The position numbers and the translations under genes are program-made. 64,000 bases of DNA from G963668185 sp963668185 (lineage in GTDB: Bacteria; Chloroflexota; Dehalococcoidia; Lucifugimonadales; G963668185), in contig OY764162.1 of NCBI GenBank assembly GCA_963668185.1, positions 1,488,001 through 1,552,000 of the forward strand, in the 5' to 3' direction. Under the pieces are notes generated by a model. It was not told the origin of the DNA, ran no database searches, and worked only from the letters and a program-made list of their open reading frames with translations. Numbering within the stretch: position 1 is the first letter of the stretch; every line of letters starts with the position of its first letter. Below, one piece after another: positions 15,079 to 23,894 of this stretch.

Positions 15079-16317
15079 TCAGGTGCAGGGACTGCTGCCG
15101 TCTTCCCAGTCCTCGTAGCGGTCCGAGAAGTTGCCGGAGACCCAGTTGCGCTCCTCGCGCCAGTCGCGGGGTACGTCCGCGAAGCGGCCCAGGCGGTAGC
15201 CGTCCAGCGGCAGGTACGACTCGCCGTGCATGACAAGCTCGCTCACGGCCCGGCCGTGCACCGGCGACAGGCCGAAGCCGTCGAACGCGCCGGACGCCAC
15301 CACGACGTTCGCGGGCTGGCCCAGGAAGTCGATGATCGGGTTCTTGTCGGGCGTCGTCTCCGACACGCCCGCCCAGCTGCGGATGATGCGCGAGTCCGCC
15401 ACGGCCGGGAACAGCGTCGTCAGCCGCCGGACTATCGTGCGTATCAGGGGAGTGCTCGGCTTCTCCGGCGTGGTCATGTCGTCCACTTCGACCCACTCCT
15501 GGCCGCCGCCCCCGTAGGCCAGGTTGCCGCGCGCGGTCTGCCGCCCGTACAGGCCGTTGCCCTCCAGGCAGCGCTCCGTCATCGGCGGCATCGGCTCGGT
15601 GACGACGACCTCGATCCTGCTAGGCGCGACCGGCACGAACCCGCCCAGCATGTCCGTGAGCGGGCCGATCTGGGGACCGGCCGCGATCACGACGAAGCCC
15701 GCCCCGATGTCGCCGCGCTCGGTGTGTACCGTGGTCACGTTCTCGCCGCTGACGTCGAAGCCGGTGACTGTGGTGTGCTGCATGATGCGGCCGCCGTGGT
15801 CCTGGAGCGCCCAGGCGTACGCCTGCACCGTGCGCTGCGGGTTGGCCTGCCCGGCGTCCGGGTCGTACAGGCCGCCGATCACGTTCGGGTTGATGGCGGG
15901 CACAAGCTCGCGCATCGTCTTGTTGTCCAGCACCTCGCTGCGCCAGCCCATCGCGTTACGGCGCTCGCTCTCGGCCACCATCTCGTCCCAGTTCGTGCCG
16001 CCCCAGTCGCTCTCCACGTCGCCGTGCTCGCCCATGCAGACGGCTATCTCGCCGGGGATGTACTCGCACGGGTAGCCGAGCTCGTCTTCGAGGATGCGCC
16101 ACTGGCGGACCTCCTCGTAGCCGAGCAGGCCCTTCGGCGTTGCACCGCGGTGGTAGGCGATGATGCCGCCGTTGCGGCTCGACGCCTCGTAGCCGAGCAC
16201 GCCCTTCTCGACGACGAGCACGTCAACCCCGGCGCGGGCCAGGTTCCAGCCGGAGCAGAGGCCGGTGACGCCGCCTCCGACTATGACGACGTCCGCGCTG
16301 TCGATCTGTTCGGGCAT
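15079..16317 (-). CDS. FAD-dependent oxidoreductase, DAO family (sarcosine/glycine oxidase-like)
   Basis: Flavoenzyme oxidising an amine or N-methyl amino acid; 412 residues. The N-terminus DVVIVGGGVTGLCSGWNLAR (residues 9-28) is the GxGxxG dinucleotide-binding fold, followed by VLVVEKGVLGYEASSRNGG, the usual DAO segment around the flavin. The C-terminal part has SGAFDGFGLSPVHGRAVSEL, the family's second FAD contact. A good ribosome-binding site (AAGGAGG) precedes the ATG. It lies 19 bases downstream of the homocysteine S-methyltransferase gene on the same strand. This may link oxidative demethylation with methyl transfer, but the substrate is not determinable. Confidence 0.88.
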   Translation of the reverse strand: MPEQIDSADVVIVGGGVTGLCSGWNLARAGVDVLVVEKGVLGYEASSRNGGIIAYHRGATPKGLLGYEEVRQWRILEDELGYPCEYIPGEIAVCMGEHGDVESDWGGTNWDEMVAESERRNAMGWRSEVLDNKTMRELVPAINPNVIGGLYDPDAGQANPQRTVQAYAWALQDHGGRIMQHTTVTGFDVSGENVTTVHTERGDIGAGFVVIAAGPQIGPLTDMLGGFVPVAPSRIEVVVTEPMPPMTERCLEGNGLYGRQTARGNLAYGGGGQEWVEVDDMTTPEKPSTPLIRTIVRRLTTLFPAVADSRIIRSWAGVSETTPDKNPIIDFLGQPANVVVASGAFDGFGLSPVHGRAVSELVMHGESYLPLDGYRLGRFADVPRDWREERNWVSGNFSDRYEDWEDGSSPCT

Positions 16318-16336
16318 GGCTCGCCTCCTTGTGGGT

Positions 16337-17269
16337 TCAGGCGGCCTTCACGATTGGGCGGAGCGCTTCGATGTGGTCGGGGCGGGTGGAGCAGCAGCCG
16401 CCAATGACCTGCGCGCCCATCTCGATCCACTCCTGCCCGAACTCGGCGTAGCGGGCCGGGCTGTAGTGGCGCTCCTCGATCTTGAAGTACGGCTCCTCGG
16501 GGTCCGAGCCGAAGTCCGGGTTCCTGTCGTATCCGAGATGTCCGTACGCTCCGAGCGGCCCGTCGAACGAGTCGCGCAGCGCCGGCAGGCAGGCGGAGAT
16601 CGACTCCGGGTAGCTGCACATCAGGAACACGCCGGCGACCGGAAGACCCTTGAGCGCGTTTGCCAGCTCCTGCATCGACTCGCCGCCGTGCATGGTTCCG
16701 GTGTCCAGGAGGTTTGAGATGCCGAGGAAGACGGGAAGCCCGGCCGTGGCGAACGCTTCGACGGCGATCCGGCAGTCCGCGATGCCGCCCTCAAGCCGGA
16801 TGCCGCCGCCCACGTACTCCGGCAGCATGAAGTCCACGCCCGCAGCCGCCAGAACGCGGGCCTGGTCTTCGAACTGGCTGCGAAGGTCCCCGGAGCTTGG
16901 CGGAGATACCCCGCCGCCCACGTAAGCCTCCGGGTTGATCTTGTCGCGAGTGTCCACGGCAAGCTCGCCGCCGCGCCGGGTATAAAGCTCCCACTCGTCC
17001 TCGGCGCCGATGGTCTTGAGCTTCTCGCTGGTGGTGTAGAAGTTGTTGCTGATGATGATGTCGGCGCCGGCGTTCAGGTAGTCCTCGTGGATCGCCCTGA
17101 CGACGCCGGGGGCGTCTATGTTGGCGGAGGCGGACCAGACGCCGAACTGCTGATCGTTGGAGCCTTTGTTCACGTTCACGCCCCGGGCCTGGATCTCGGA
17201 GCCGGTTGCGCCGTCCATCAGCAGGAGTTCTCCGTCCTTGAGGCGGTCCACTATGCTTCGGCTGGGCAT
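16337..17269 (-). CDS. Homocysteine S-methyltransferase family protein
   Basis: Zinc-dependent methyltransferase that transfers a methyl group from a donor such as a betaine or S-methylmethionine to homocysteine; about 310 residues. LLMDGATGSEIQARG near the N-terminus is the family's first block, IISNNFYTTSEKL the second. FLMCSYPESI carries the first zinc Cys and VIGGCCSTRPDHI the C-terminal Cys pair. The frame opens further upstream, but ATG 17269 follows AAAGGAG and avoids overlap with the neighbouring exonuclease gene. It probably forms an operon with the DAO oxidase downstream. The methyl donor is unknown. Confidence 0.9.
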   Translation of the reverse strand: MPSRSIVDRLKDGELLLMDGATGSEIQARGVNVNKGSNDQQFGVWSASANIDAPGVVRAIHEDYLNAGADIIISNNFYTTSEKLKTIGAEDEWELYTRRGGELAVDTRDKINPEAYVGGGVSPPSSGDLRSQFEDQARVLAAAGVDFMLPEYVGGGIRLEGGIADCRIAVEAFATAGLPVFLGISNLLDTGTMHGGESMQELANALKGLPVAGVFLMCSYPESISACLPALRDSFDGPLGAYGHLGYDRNPDFGSDPEEPYFKIEERHYSPARYAEFGQEWIEMGAQVIGGCCSTRPDHIEALRPIVKAA

Positions 17270-17312
17270 CGTTTCGACTCCTTTCCGGGCCGCTTGCGCG
17301 GAACTGCTCTGC

Positions 17313-18170
17313 TTACCACCAGACGGTTGGCATCCGTCTTTCCATGAGGGCCGCGACCACCTCGGCGTCGAACTCCAGGTGTTCGGCGGTAGGCCAGTCG
17401 ACTGGCCTAAGAGGCGGGACCTCCAGAGGCAGCCGGCCCGCGAGGCGATTGTACGCGAGTTCGGCAAGAAGCGGCAGGGAGGCGACGTCTTCGGCGTTGT
17501 ACCTGACGAGCGTATCGCGAGCGCCGGCGTTGCCTTCCTCCCACGCCCTCCACATCAGGACGGCGTCGAACCCGCTGAGGCCGGACAGCACGCTCGGACG
17601 GGCGAGCCCGGTCCGGCGCTCGATGGCCTTGAGGCCGCCGGTGAGGCCGAGGCGGCGCAGGGGGGAGCGGAGGTCCAGGTGGGCCTTGCGCTCGAAGAGT
17701 CGGTCGTACTTGCGCCAGCCGATGCTGTGCCTGAGGTAAGGCAGATCGAACGAGGCGCCGTTGAACGTGACCACAAGGTCGTATCGCTCCAGGGCCTCCG
17801 GCAAGTCGTCGAGGTTCTCCCCCCGTACGAAGGCGTGGTAGCCGCTGGAGTCCAGAATGCCCACCAGCGTGAGGCGGCTGCTGTCCGGCGATAAGCCGGT
17901 GGTCTCGATGTCCAGGAACGCGGCGGTCTCGATGAAGTCCGCGAATATGCGCCACCTGTCGCGCATCCGTAGGCAACGGTCGAAGTAGGCGGCGTCCCGC
18001 GCTTCGAGGCGGGCGGCGCTGTCCTCTAGGTGTGACTGCAGCCGGTCGCGGAGTGAGTGGGAGCCGGGAGCGCGCAGCAGAGCCTCCCACGTGGTGTAGC
18101 CGGACTCCCACAGGGCGCACTCCGTCTTGGGCCCGACGCTGGGAATGTGAAGGAACGTGCTGCGAAGCAT
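17313..18170 (-). CDS. DEDDy-type 3'-5' exonuclease-like protein (YprB/RNase H-like)
   Basis: Predicted nuclease of the ribonuclease H-like superfamily; 285 residues. Exo I is FLDIETTGL (Asp87, Glu89), Exo II is VVTFNGASFDLPYL (Asn137, Asp142) and Exo III is YNAEDVASL (Tyr224, Asp228), so all four acidic ligands and the Tyr are present. The N-terminus HIPSVGPKTECALWESGYTT resembles a helix-hairpin-helix, common in this family. It fits COG3359/PF13482, whose members are bacterial exonucleases of poorly defined role. It lies on the same strand as the neighbouring genes but without tight coupling. Confidence 0.85.
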   Translation of the reverse strand: MLRSTFLHIPSVGPKTECALWESGYTTWEALLRAPGSHSLRDRLQSHLEDSAARLEARDAAYFDRCLRMRDRWRIFADFIETAAFLDIETTGLSPDSSRLTLVGILDSSGYHAFVRGENLDDLPEALERYDLVVTFNGASFDLPYLRHSIGWRKYDRLFERKAHLDLRSPLRRLGLTGGLKAIERRTGLARPSVLSGLSGFDAVLMWRAWEEGNAGARDTLVRYNAEDVASLPLLAELAYNRLAGRLPLEVPPLRPVDWPTAEHLEFDAEVVAALMERRMPTVWW

Positions 18171-18218
18171 CAGGCGCGGAATGCGTTAACGCTGAGTCCG
18201 GCCTTCCGCGGCACGGGG

Positions 18219-19498
18219 TCAGTCGGCCGCGGAAGAGGCGGCGAGCGCCTCCCCGGGGTAGCCCCGCCGATAGAGGCCACGCAGGTACGGCATCTGCCAG
18301 GTGACCACCATGATGACAGCGAAGGCAACTCCGCTGACGGCCAGTACGAAGGCGGCATCGATGTAGTCGGCCAGGAAGCCGTTGACCAGGTTGCCTACCG
18401 CCATCATGCCCCCGACGTGAACGGTGTACATGCCGGACACGCGCCCCCTGAGCCTGTCCGGGACCACGGCCTGGATCATGGTGTGAGTGATGGTCATGAA
18501 TGCCGCCTGGCTTGCGCCCATGCAGGCTGCTCCGATCAGGGCGGCGGGCACGTTGGGGGAGAACGCGAGGATTACCGCCGACAGGCCGCTGAGGATGCCG
18601 GTATTCAGCAGGACGCGGCCGCGCGTGGACTCGCTCTGTGTTCCGGCCACCAGTATGGTGGAGATAAGCGCGCCGAAGCCCACGCCCATCATCATGTAGC
18701 TGACGCCAGCCGCGCCGGCGTTGAGCCTCTGGGTTGACAGAACGGGCAGCAGCGACTCAAACGCCATTGTCAGCGAGCAGTGCAGGAGCGCCAGCATCAT
18801 TATGGTGAAGAGCACTGGAGTCCTGTAGATGTACAGGGCCCCGTCGATCATGTTGCCAAGAAAGCCCCTCCTGGCGTCGACAACTCCGGTTGAGGCGGTC
18901 ATCACACGCATGACCTGCACCAGCGCGACGGCGTAGAAGGCGGTGCAGAGGAAGAATGCGGGGCCCGGTCCCGTGAAGGCCATCAACGGCGCGATGGCGG
19001 CAGGCCCGAGCAGCCTGGAGCCGCGGATCGTCGCCTGGTGCATCGCGATGGCGTTCAGCAGATGCTCGCGGCGCACCAGGTTCGGAATCAGCGCCTGCGT
19101 GCCGGTTGTCTGGGCGGCCTGCGCCGAACCGTTGAAGAGCGAGAGGAGGACGAGGTGCCAGACCTCTGCCACGTTCGTCACGACGATTATGCCCAGCGCG
19201 AGATTGCTGAGCATGTTCAGGGACATCATCGAAGAGACGACGTTGCGCCTGTCGAAGCGGTCGGCCAGATACCCGCTCACGGGGGTCACGAGAACTCTGG
19301 GGCCATCGCCGCGAAGGTGACGAGACCTACCCAGAGGGACGAGTCTGAGATGTCGTACACCACCCAGCCGCGGGCGACGATCAGCGCCCACGCGGCGGCT
19401 CCTGACGCCAGGTTGGCGGTCCACATCGTCAGGAAGTCCCGGTACGTCAGGGCGACGATGTACCGGGTAAATCCTGACTTGGGTCTGAATAGGGCCAA
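18219..19498 (-). pseudogene. MFS transporter, frameshifted (EntS-like secretion effector type)
   Basis: Major facilitator with about twelve helices, interrupted by a frameshift. The first 67 codons run from ATG 19498 (MALFRPKSGFTRYIVALTY...) and stop shortly after VGLVTFAAMAP. The rest of the protein (RVLVTPVSGYLADRFDRRNV onward to 18219) is in the next frame. Adding one base in the GGGG run at 19299-19302 restores MAP-RVLVTPVSG, the standard helix 2-3 loop of the family. The remainder is intact, with SGYLADRFDRR as motif A. Either the gene was recently inactivated or one base is missing from the assembly. The class resembles PF05977 transporters. Confidence 0.75.
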
Positions 19499-19695
19499 AC
19501 GCTTACTCCCCGCTACGGGTTCACTACTCTACACGAACGCCGCTATTGCTGACAGCGCAAGTCGTGTTTTCCGACCCTGGCCGCCGTTTGTTGCTCCTTT
19601 CACACCGCGGGATGAGGCATTAGTATGGCTGCGGAGTTTCCGGTTCGAGGCTGAGACGGCACTCAGCCCTGTCTCCGGACCATTGAGGTGACGAC

Positions 19696-20646
19696 ATGTC
19701 CGAAGCTATACCGTCGCAGGATGAGGTCCTGGGCTACTTCGATAGCCTGAGCAACTGGGGCAGGTGGGGAGACGACGATCAGCGCGGCACGCTCAACCTG
19801 CTTTCGGAGGAGAAGACACGGTCGGCAGCGGCGCTTGTGCGGCGCGGCGAGGTGGTGTCGTGCGCGCGCACCATCACATTCGAGTGGGCGCCGGACACGC
19901 CGAGGCCGCCGTTGCATTACATGCTCGAAAGCGGAGAAGGCTGGGCTTCGGGACAGAAGGTCAGCAACCGGCCCTCCGAGGCCGCCACCGACTTCATAGG
20001 CATGGTCTTCCACGGCTGGGCGATAACGCACGTTGACGCGCTGTCCCACTTCTTCTGGCAGGGCAGGATGTACAACGGCAGGCCGGCGCACCTGGTATCC
20101 ACAAGCCTTGGCGCGACTGCCGAGTCGATCGAGCTTGCGGCCTCGGGGATCGTCACGCGGGGAGTGCTCGTGGACGTGCCGCTGGTCAGGGGTGTCGACT
20201 GGCTGGAGCGGGGCGAGGGCGTGATGCCGTCCGACATCCTGGCCGCGGAGGAGCGGTGCGGCTTCACGATCGAGGAGGGCGACGTGCTTCTTGTGCGTAC
20301 CGGCCAGCACCGCCGTCGGAGTATCGAGGGGCCGGTCAACGTGGAGACGGACGGGACGACGGCGTGCCAGGCGGCCTGCCTGCCGCTGTTCCGGGAGCGG
20401 GGCATCGCAATGCTTGGGAGCGACACCTCGAACGACGTGAGGCCGAGTCACTACGAGAGGGTTGTCCAGCCCATTCACCAGGTGGGAATCGTGGCGATGG
20501 GCCTGTGGCTCATTGACAACGCCGACTTGGAAGACCTTGCGGAGGCCTGCGCGCGGCACAATCGCTGGGAGTTCCTGCTGACCGTGAGCCCGTTGAAGCT
20601 GTCCAATACCACCGGGTCCCCGGCCAACCCCCTGGCGATCTTTTGA
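19696..20646 (+). CDS. Cyclase family protein (kynurenine-formamidase-like hydrolase)
   Basis: Metal-dependent hydrolase of PF04199; 316 residues. The metal-binding block is HGWAITHVDALSHFFWQG (His112, Asp114, His118 for the usual HxDxxxH), and DVLLVRTGQHRRR corresponds to the second conserved region. Members hydrolyse formylkynurenine, isatin or cyclic amides; the N-terminus WGRWGDDDQRGTLNLL is typical of the large subgroup found in environmental bacteria. The substrate is unknown. The gene is monocistronic or followed by the membrane protein gene 65 bases later. Confidence 0.88.
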   Translation: MSEAIPSQDEVLGYFDSLSNWGRWGDDDQRGTLNLLSEEKTRSAAALVRRGEVVSCARTITFEWAPDTPRPPLHYMLESGEGWASGQKVSNRPSEAATDFIGMVFHGWAITHVDALSHFFWQGRMYNGRPAHLVSTSLGATAESIELAASGIVTRGVLVDVPLVRGVDWLERGEGVMPSDILAAEERCGFTIEEGDVLLVRTGQHRRRSIEGPVNVETDGTTACQAACLPLFRERGIAMLGSDTSNDVRPSHYERVVQPIHQVGIVAMGLWLIDNADLEDLAEACARHNRWEFLLTVSPLKLSNTTGSPANPLAIF

Positions 20647-20711
20647 AGATTGGACTCTTCAAGACGTTTCGGAGAGTCCAATCCGGTGCTAGACTACAGC
20701 GTGAGGCCATC

Positions 20712-21212
20712 ATGTCATCGAAACTCGACTTTACACCTCCACGCAATGAGGAAGTGCGTCTGAAGGTGGCCGAAAGCCTGGATGAGGGCGAGCGTATCGT
20801 TTCGAGCTTTGGGCCGTATTTCGCGACCTCTCGCCGGATTCTGCTTTACCTGGAGAGGGCGCGGGGCCTGCTGGTCCGTGAACTCGCATACGAGTCTCTG
20901 AGCGACATTCGATCGGTCAACAAAGCGAACCATCTTCTGCTGCTGGCCGGTATCGCCATCGTCGTCGTTTCCTTCTTCTCAATGCCGGTGCTGGGCGTGT
21001 TTCTGCCACTGGCAGGCGCCGCGCTTGGGGCTTACTTCCTGATCCTCGGGTCTGTGGGCCGGCCGGCCTACTACCAGATAGAGGCCGAGGGGATTCTTCC
21101 ACAGGAACAGTGGCTGTGGCGGATCAGGCACCGTGGAAGCGGCAGCTTCATCGCCACGATACGCATCATTCTGGGCAAAGACCCACAGGGCGACGTCGAA
21201 GAACGCCGTTGA
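20712..21212 (+). CDS. Small membrane protein with a PH-like N-terminal domain, hypothetical
   Basis: A 166-residue protein. An N-terminal domain (residues 1-75) has SFGPYFATSRRILLYLER, which resembles the conserved strand pair of bacterial PH domains, then two hydrophobic segments (about 75-122) and a short hydrophilic tail. The frame is open from 20643, but ATG 20712 is favoured because the extra N-terminus overlaps the preceding gene and lacks similarity to a PH domain. The stop overlaps the TTG start of the cupredoxin gene (TTGA), so the two are probably co-translated. Function unknown. Confidence 0.7.
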   Translation: MSSKLDFTPPRNEEVRLKVAESLDEGERIVSSFGPYFATSRRILLYLERARGLLVRELAYESLSDIRSVNKANHLLLLAGIAIVVVSFFSMPVLGVFLPLAGAALGAYFLILGSVGRPAYYQIEAEGILPQEQWLWRIRHRGSGSFIATIRIILGKDPQGDVEERR

Positions 21213-21577
21213 GCCGACTTAGATTCGGTGCGGCAGTCGCCATAGTCTTCCTGCTGGCCTTCACAGGGGCCGCCGGCTGTTCCGACTTCGACGGGGACGG
21301 CGCGCCTGAGAATATCGAAGTCGTTTCGGTGCTGACCGACCTTACGCTGGAGCACCTTACCGTTGAGGTGGGGACCACTGTGAAGTGGACCAACGAGGAC
21401 GCCCAGTACCACACCATAACGTCCGGGACTCCCGAGGACAGGGGCAATCTGTGGGACAGTGGAACCCTGAAGCGCGGGGAGTCTTTCTCGTACAAGTTTC
21501 AGGGCGTGGGCGTCTTCGAGTACTTCTGCACCCTGCATTCCCAGGCAATGGGCGGCTCCGTGACTGTAACGGAGTGA
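21209..21577 (+). CDS. Cupredoxin-domain lipoprotein (plastocyanin/azurin-like)
   Basis: A 122-residue blue-copper-type electron carrier anchored outside the membrane. A hydrophobic signal segment ends in FTGAAGC, giving lipid-anchored Cys24. The four copper ligands are His68 (in QYHTIT), Cys107, His110 and Met114 (in EYFCTLHSQAM), the plastocyanin/pseudoazurin order. The start is TTG 21209, overlapping the stop of the preceding gene; a longer frame from 21110 would add an unlikely Arg-rich N-terminus. A copper electron carrier fits the respiratory profile implied by the complex I genes, but no partner oxidase is in the window. Confidence 0.85.
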   Translation: MSRLRFGAAVAIVFLLAFTGAAGCSDFDGDGAPENIEVVSVLTDLTLEHLTVEVGTTVKWTNEDAQYHTITSGTPEDRGNLWDSGTLKRGESFSYKFQGVGVFEYFCTLHSQAMGGSVTVTE

Positions 21578-21688
21578 GATAAGGGGGCGTCGGCGCGCCT
21601 ACAACGCGCGACCGAGTACGAGTGGCGCCGCCAAGACGCTGCGTGCTCCTCCGATGTAGCTGTCTTTGTACCTTGCAAGCGACCAGTC

Positions 21689-21717
21689 TTGTCCAAGTAC
21701 GACAGTTCGGCTACAAT
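21689..21717 (+). promoter_or_regulatory. Sigma70-type promoter upstream of a small Cys-containing protein
   Basis: TTGTCC (21689-21694) and TACAAT (21712-21717) are spaced by 17 bases; the predicted transcript start is about 45 bases before the ATG at 21769. Supports the small gene as real. Confidence 0.5.
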
Positions 21718-21768
21718 GTTCTATATTGAGCTTGTGCACAGGCTCATAACCGGCGGGAGGTGCAGCCG

Positions 21769-22038
21769 ATGAACATCGTAGAGAACAGGCCAACCGGATC
21801 GCAGATGCGGCTGTTGCAGGATGAGCCTCACGAGCGAGGCTGCCACAACGCCGATTGCTGTAGCCTTCTGCCCGGGAAGCGGATCGTTTACGTGGGAAGA
21901 GTCGGTTCCAGCCTGCAGTACGGGGACATGGGAGTCGTGCTCCAAGCGCTTCGCAACCGCGCCGTGGTTGACATGGGGCCGGCCGGCACGTGGCAGCTGC
22001 CGTACTATGTGCTGCGAGACGCAGTGCATCGGCACTGA
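21769..22038 (+). CDS. Small hypothetical protein with a CHNADCC motif
   Basis: An 89-residue protein of unknown family. The ATG at 21769 has GGGAGG eight bases upstream and a promoter at 21689. The N-terminal third is polar, with two Cys clusters (GCHNADCCS). The rest, RIVYVGRVGSSLQYGDMGVV followed by AVVDMGPAGTWQLPYYVLRD, looks like a small beta-barrel resembling the G-x-x-G-V-V layout of SH3-like domains. A redox or metal role for the cysteines is possible but not shown. Confidence 0.55.
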   Translation: MNIVENRPTGSQMRLLQDEPHERGCHNADCCSLLPGKRIVYVGRVGSSLQYGDMGVVLQALRNRAVVDMGPAGTWQLPYYVLRDAVHRH

Positions 22039-22101
22039 TACCCTCATTCCGTAGGCTGTCGCGCGGCGCTTCGGGTGCTTGCTGCGGGGATAGCTCGGAG
22101 G

Positions 22102-22130
22102 TTAGCCCACTCTTGGCGGGGTGATATACT
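22102..22130 (+). promoter_or_regulatory. Sigma70-type promoter for the LLM oxidoreductase gene
   Basis: TTAGCC (22102-22107) and TATACT (22125-22130) are separated by 17 bases, 31 bases before the chosen ATG at 22162. Confidence 0.45.
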
Positions 22131-22161
22131 CCGGCCACTATCGAACGGGGGCTGCTTGCAA

Positions 22162-23109
22162 ATGAGCGACAGAGTTGTTGGAGCCGTCATCGGCGCGCCG
22201 AATCCGAGGGACGCTGTAGCGCGAATCGTGGAGGCGGAGCGCCTCGGGCTCGGCGCGGCGTGGATGACTTCCGGCAGCACGGGCGGCGATTCCGTTTCCA
22301 CGCTCGCCGCCGCGGCGGCGCAGACCGACAGCATTCTCCTGGGCACCTCTATAGTACAGTTCTTCCCACGGCACCCAATCACGCTGGCGCAGCAGGCGCA
22401 GGTAGTGGACAGCTTTGGGCCCGGCAGGTTCAGGCTGGGAGTCGGCCCCAGTGGCCGCGGCGGTGTCGAGGGCACGTTCGGAATCCCGTTCGGCGCCCCG
22501 ATTGGGCACATGCGTGAGTACATCACCATTGCCAAAGAGCTGCTCCAGACGGGGAGCGTGAACAGGGATGGCAGACACTACACCGCCCACTCTTCGATAG
22601 TATCGACGGCCGACGTCAGGGTGATGGGGTCCGCGCTGGGCGTTGGCGCGTTCGAGATGTGCGGGGCGACGGCGGACGGCGCGATAAGCTGGATATGCCC
22701 GCGCCCTTACCTGGCGGACATCGCTCTGCCCGCGCTCGCGCGAGGCGCCGAGGCGGCCGGCCGGGCCACGCCGCCGCTGATCGCGCACGCGGCGGTCTGC
22801 GTCCATGACGATATGGCTGAGGCGCGGCAAGCGATGGGGCGGACTTTCGGCGGATTCCTCTCATCGCCGCACTACGCGAGCATGTTTGCGGCGGCGGGAT
22901 TCCCGGACGTGGCGGACAGGGGCTGGACGCATGAGATGGTGGACTCCGTGCTCATCGACGGAAACGAAGAGCAAGTCCACGAGGGGATCGGCAAGGTCTT
23001 CGAGCTTGGGGCGAGCGAGGTGTTCGCAAGCATCGTCACGGCCGGCCCGGACGAGGAGGCATCGTACGCCCGAGCGCTCAAGGCGCTAGCGTCGTACCCT
23101 GGTTCCTAG
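22162..23109 (+). CDS. LLM-class flavin-dependent oxidoreductase (luciferase/F420-like)
   Basis: Flavin- or F420-dependent TIM-barrel oxidoreductase; 315 residues. MSDRVVGAVIGAPNPRDAVA is followed by VEAERLGLGAAWMTSGSTGG (first barrel strands), then SILLGTSIVQFFPRHPITLA and FRLGVGPSGRG, the cofactor-binding core of bacterial luciferase-like proteins. The open frame extends upstream to 22075, but ATG 22162 is preceded by GGGGGCTGC and matches the family N-terminus. Enzymes of this class oxidise diverse organic substrates and are strongly expanded in SAR202-type genomes; the substrate here is unknown. Confidence 0.88.
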   Translation: MSDRVVGAVIGAPNPRDAVARIVEAERLGLGAAWMTSGSTGGDSVSTLAAAAAQTDSILLGTSIVQFFPRHPITLAQQAQVVDSFGPGRFRLGVGPSGRGGVEGTFGIPFGAPIGHMREYITIAKELLQTGSVNRDGRHYTAHSSIVSTADVRVMGSALGVGAFEMCGATADGAISWICPRPYLADIALPALARGAEAAGRATPPLIAHAAVCVHDDMAEARQAMGRTFGGFLSSPHYASMFAAAGFPDVADRGWTHEMVDSVLIDGNEEQVHEGIGKVFELGASEVFASIVTAGPDEEASYARALKALASYPGS

Positions 23110-23223
23110 GTATGGGATGACTAGAGTAACTCAGCGGCAGGCGCCGATTGGTTGTCATCCCAAGTCTCAGATCTACACAAAAGTCTGAACACTTATTCGC
23201 TGACGGAAGTACAATGAAGCAAC

Positions 23224-23847
23224 ATGAATAAAGTATTCGTCTATTGGGACAACTCCAATATCTTCATAAGTGCGCAACAAGTCGCAGCCGAACGAGAAGG
23301 TGACTCGGCCCGTTATCGTATTCGTCTTCACTTCCGACACTTGTTGGATCTGGCACGAGCCGGTCGTGAGATAGAGCATGCCATTGCTGTTGGCTCAATT
23401 CCTCCCGAACTGCGGCACGTATGGAACCGGCTAGAGAATGAAGGAGTTACGGTCCAACTGTTCGAGCGCGGTTCTTTGCAGGGCCGAGAACAGGGCGTGG
23501 ACCAAGCGCTTCAGACGGCGATGCTACGTGATGCGTTCGATTACAACGGTGATCCTGGAGTTGCAGTCCTGTTGACCGGGGATGGCAGTGGCTTCGCGGA
23601 TGGCGTTGGCTTTCATGCCGACCTTGAGAGGATGCGCAGCCGTGGATGGCGAGTCGAAGTTCTTTCATGGCGGCATAGCTGCAATCTGCGGATGCGTGAG
23701 TGGGCAGAAGAAGTAGGTGTGTTCATAGCTTTGGATGACTTCTACGATAGCGTTACGTTTCTGGAGCCGCCGGAACCGGGTCAGCCTGTTGCGAATCCTC
23801 GATACGCCACACTACCAGACTTAAATCAACGGCCAATACTAGACTAG
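23224..23847 (+). CDS. NYN domain protein (PIN-like RNase superfamily)
   Basis: Predicted RNase of the NYN (Nedd4-BP1/YacP-like) family; 207 residues. The catalytic acids are visible: VYWDNSNIF (Asp9, with Asn10 and Asn12), QGVDQALQTAM (Asp93) and LLTGDGSGF (Asp120), the N-D..D..D layout of NYN proteins. The gene and its flanks are lower in GC than the neighbours and stand alone, without an operon partner. Such isolated NYN genes are often horizontally spread. Substrate and role are not known. Confidence 0.85.
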   Translation: MNKVFVYWDNSNIFISAQQVAAEREGDSARYRIRLHFRHLLDLARAGREIEHAIAVGSIPPELRHVWNRLENEGVTVQLFERGSLQGREQGVDQALQTAMLRDAFDYNGDPGVAVLLTGDGSGFADGVGFHADLERMRSRGWRVEVLSWRHSCNLRMREWAEEVGVFIALDDFYDSVTFLEPPEPGQPVANPRYATLPDLNQRPILD

Positions 23848-23894
23848 TCGGGTCAAGGCCTGTCTTGTGCAGGCGTTGTAAGCGGCGCTTCCGG

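Noticed and set aside
14842..16407. A 521-codon plus-strand frame antisense to the DAO oxidoreductase
   Set aside because: Begins in the dispersed repeat and runs antisense through a conserved FAD enzyme; composition typical of a shadow frame.
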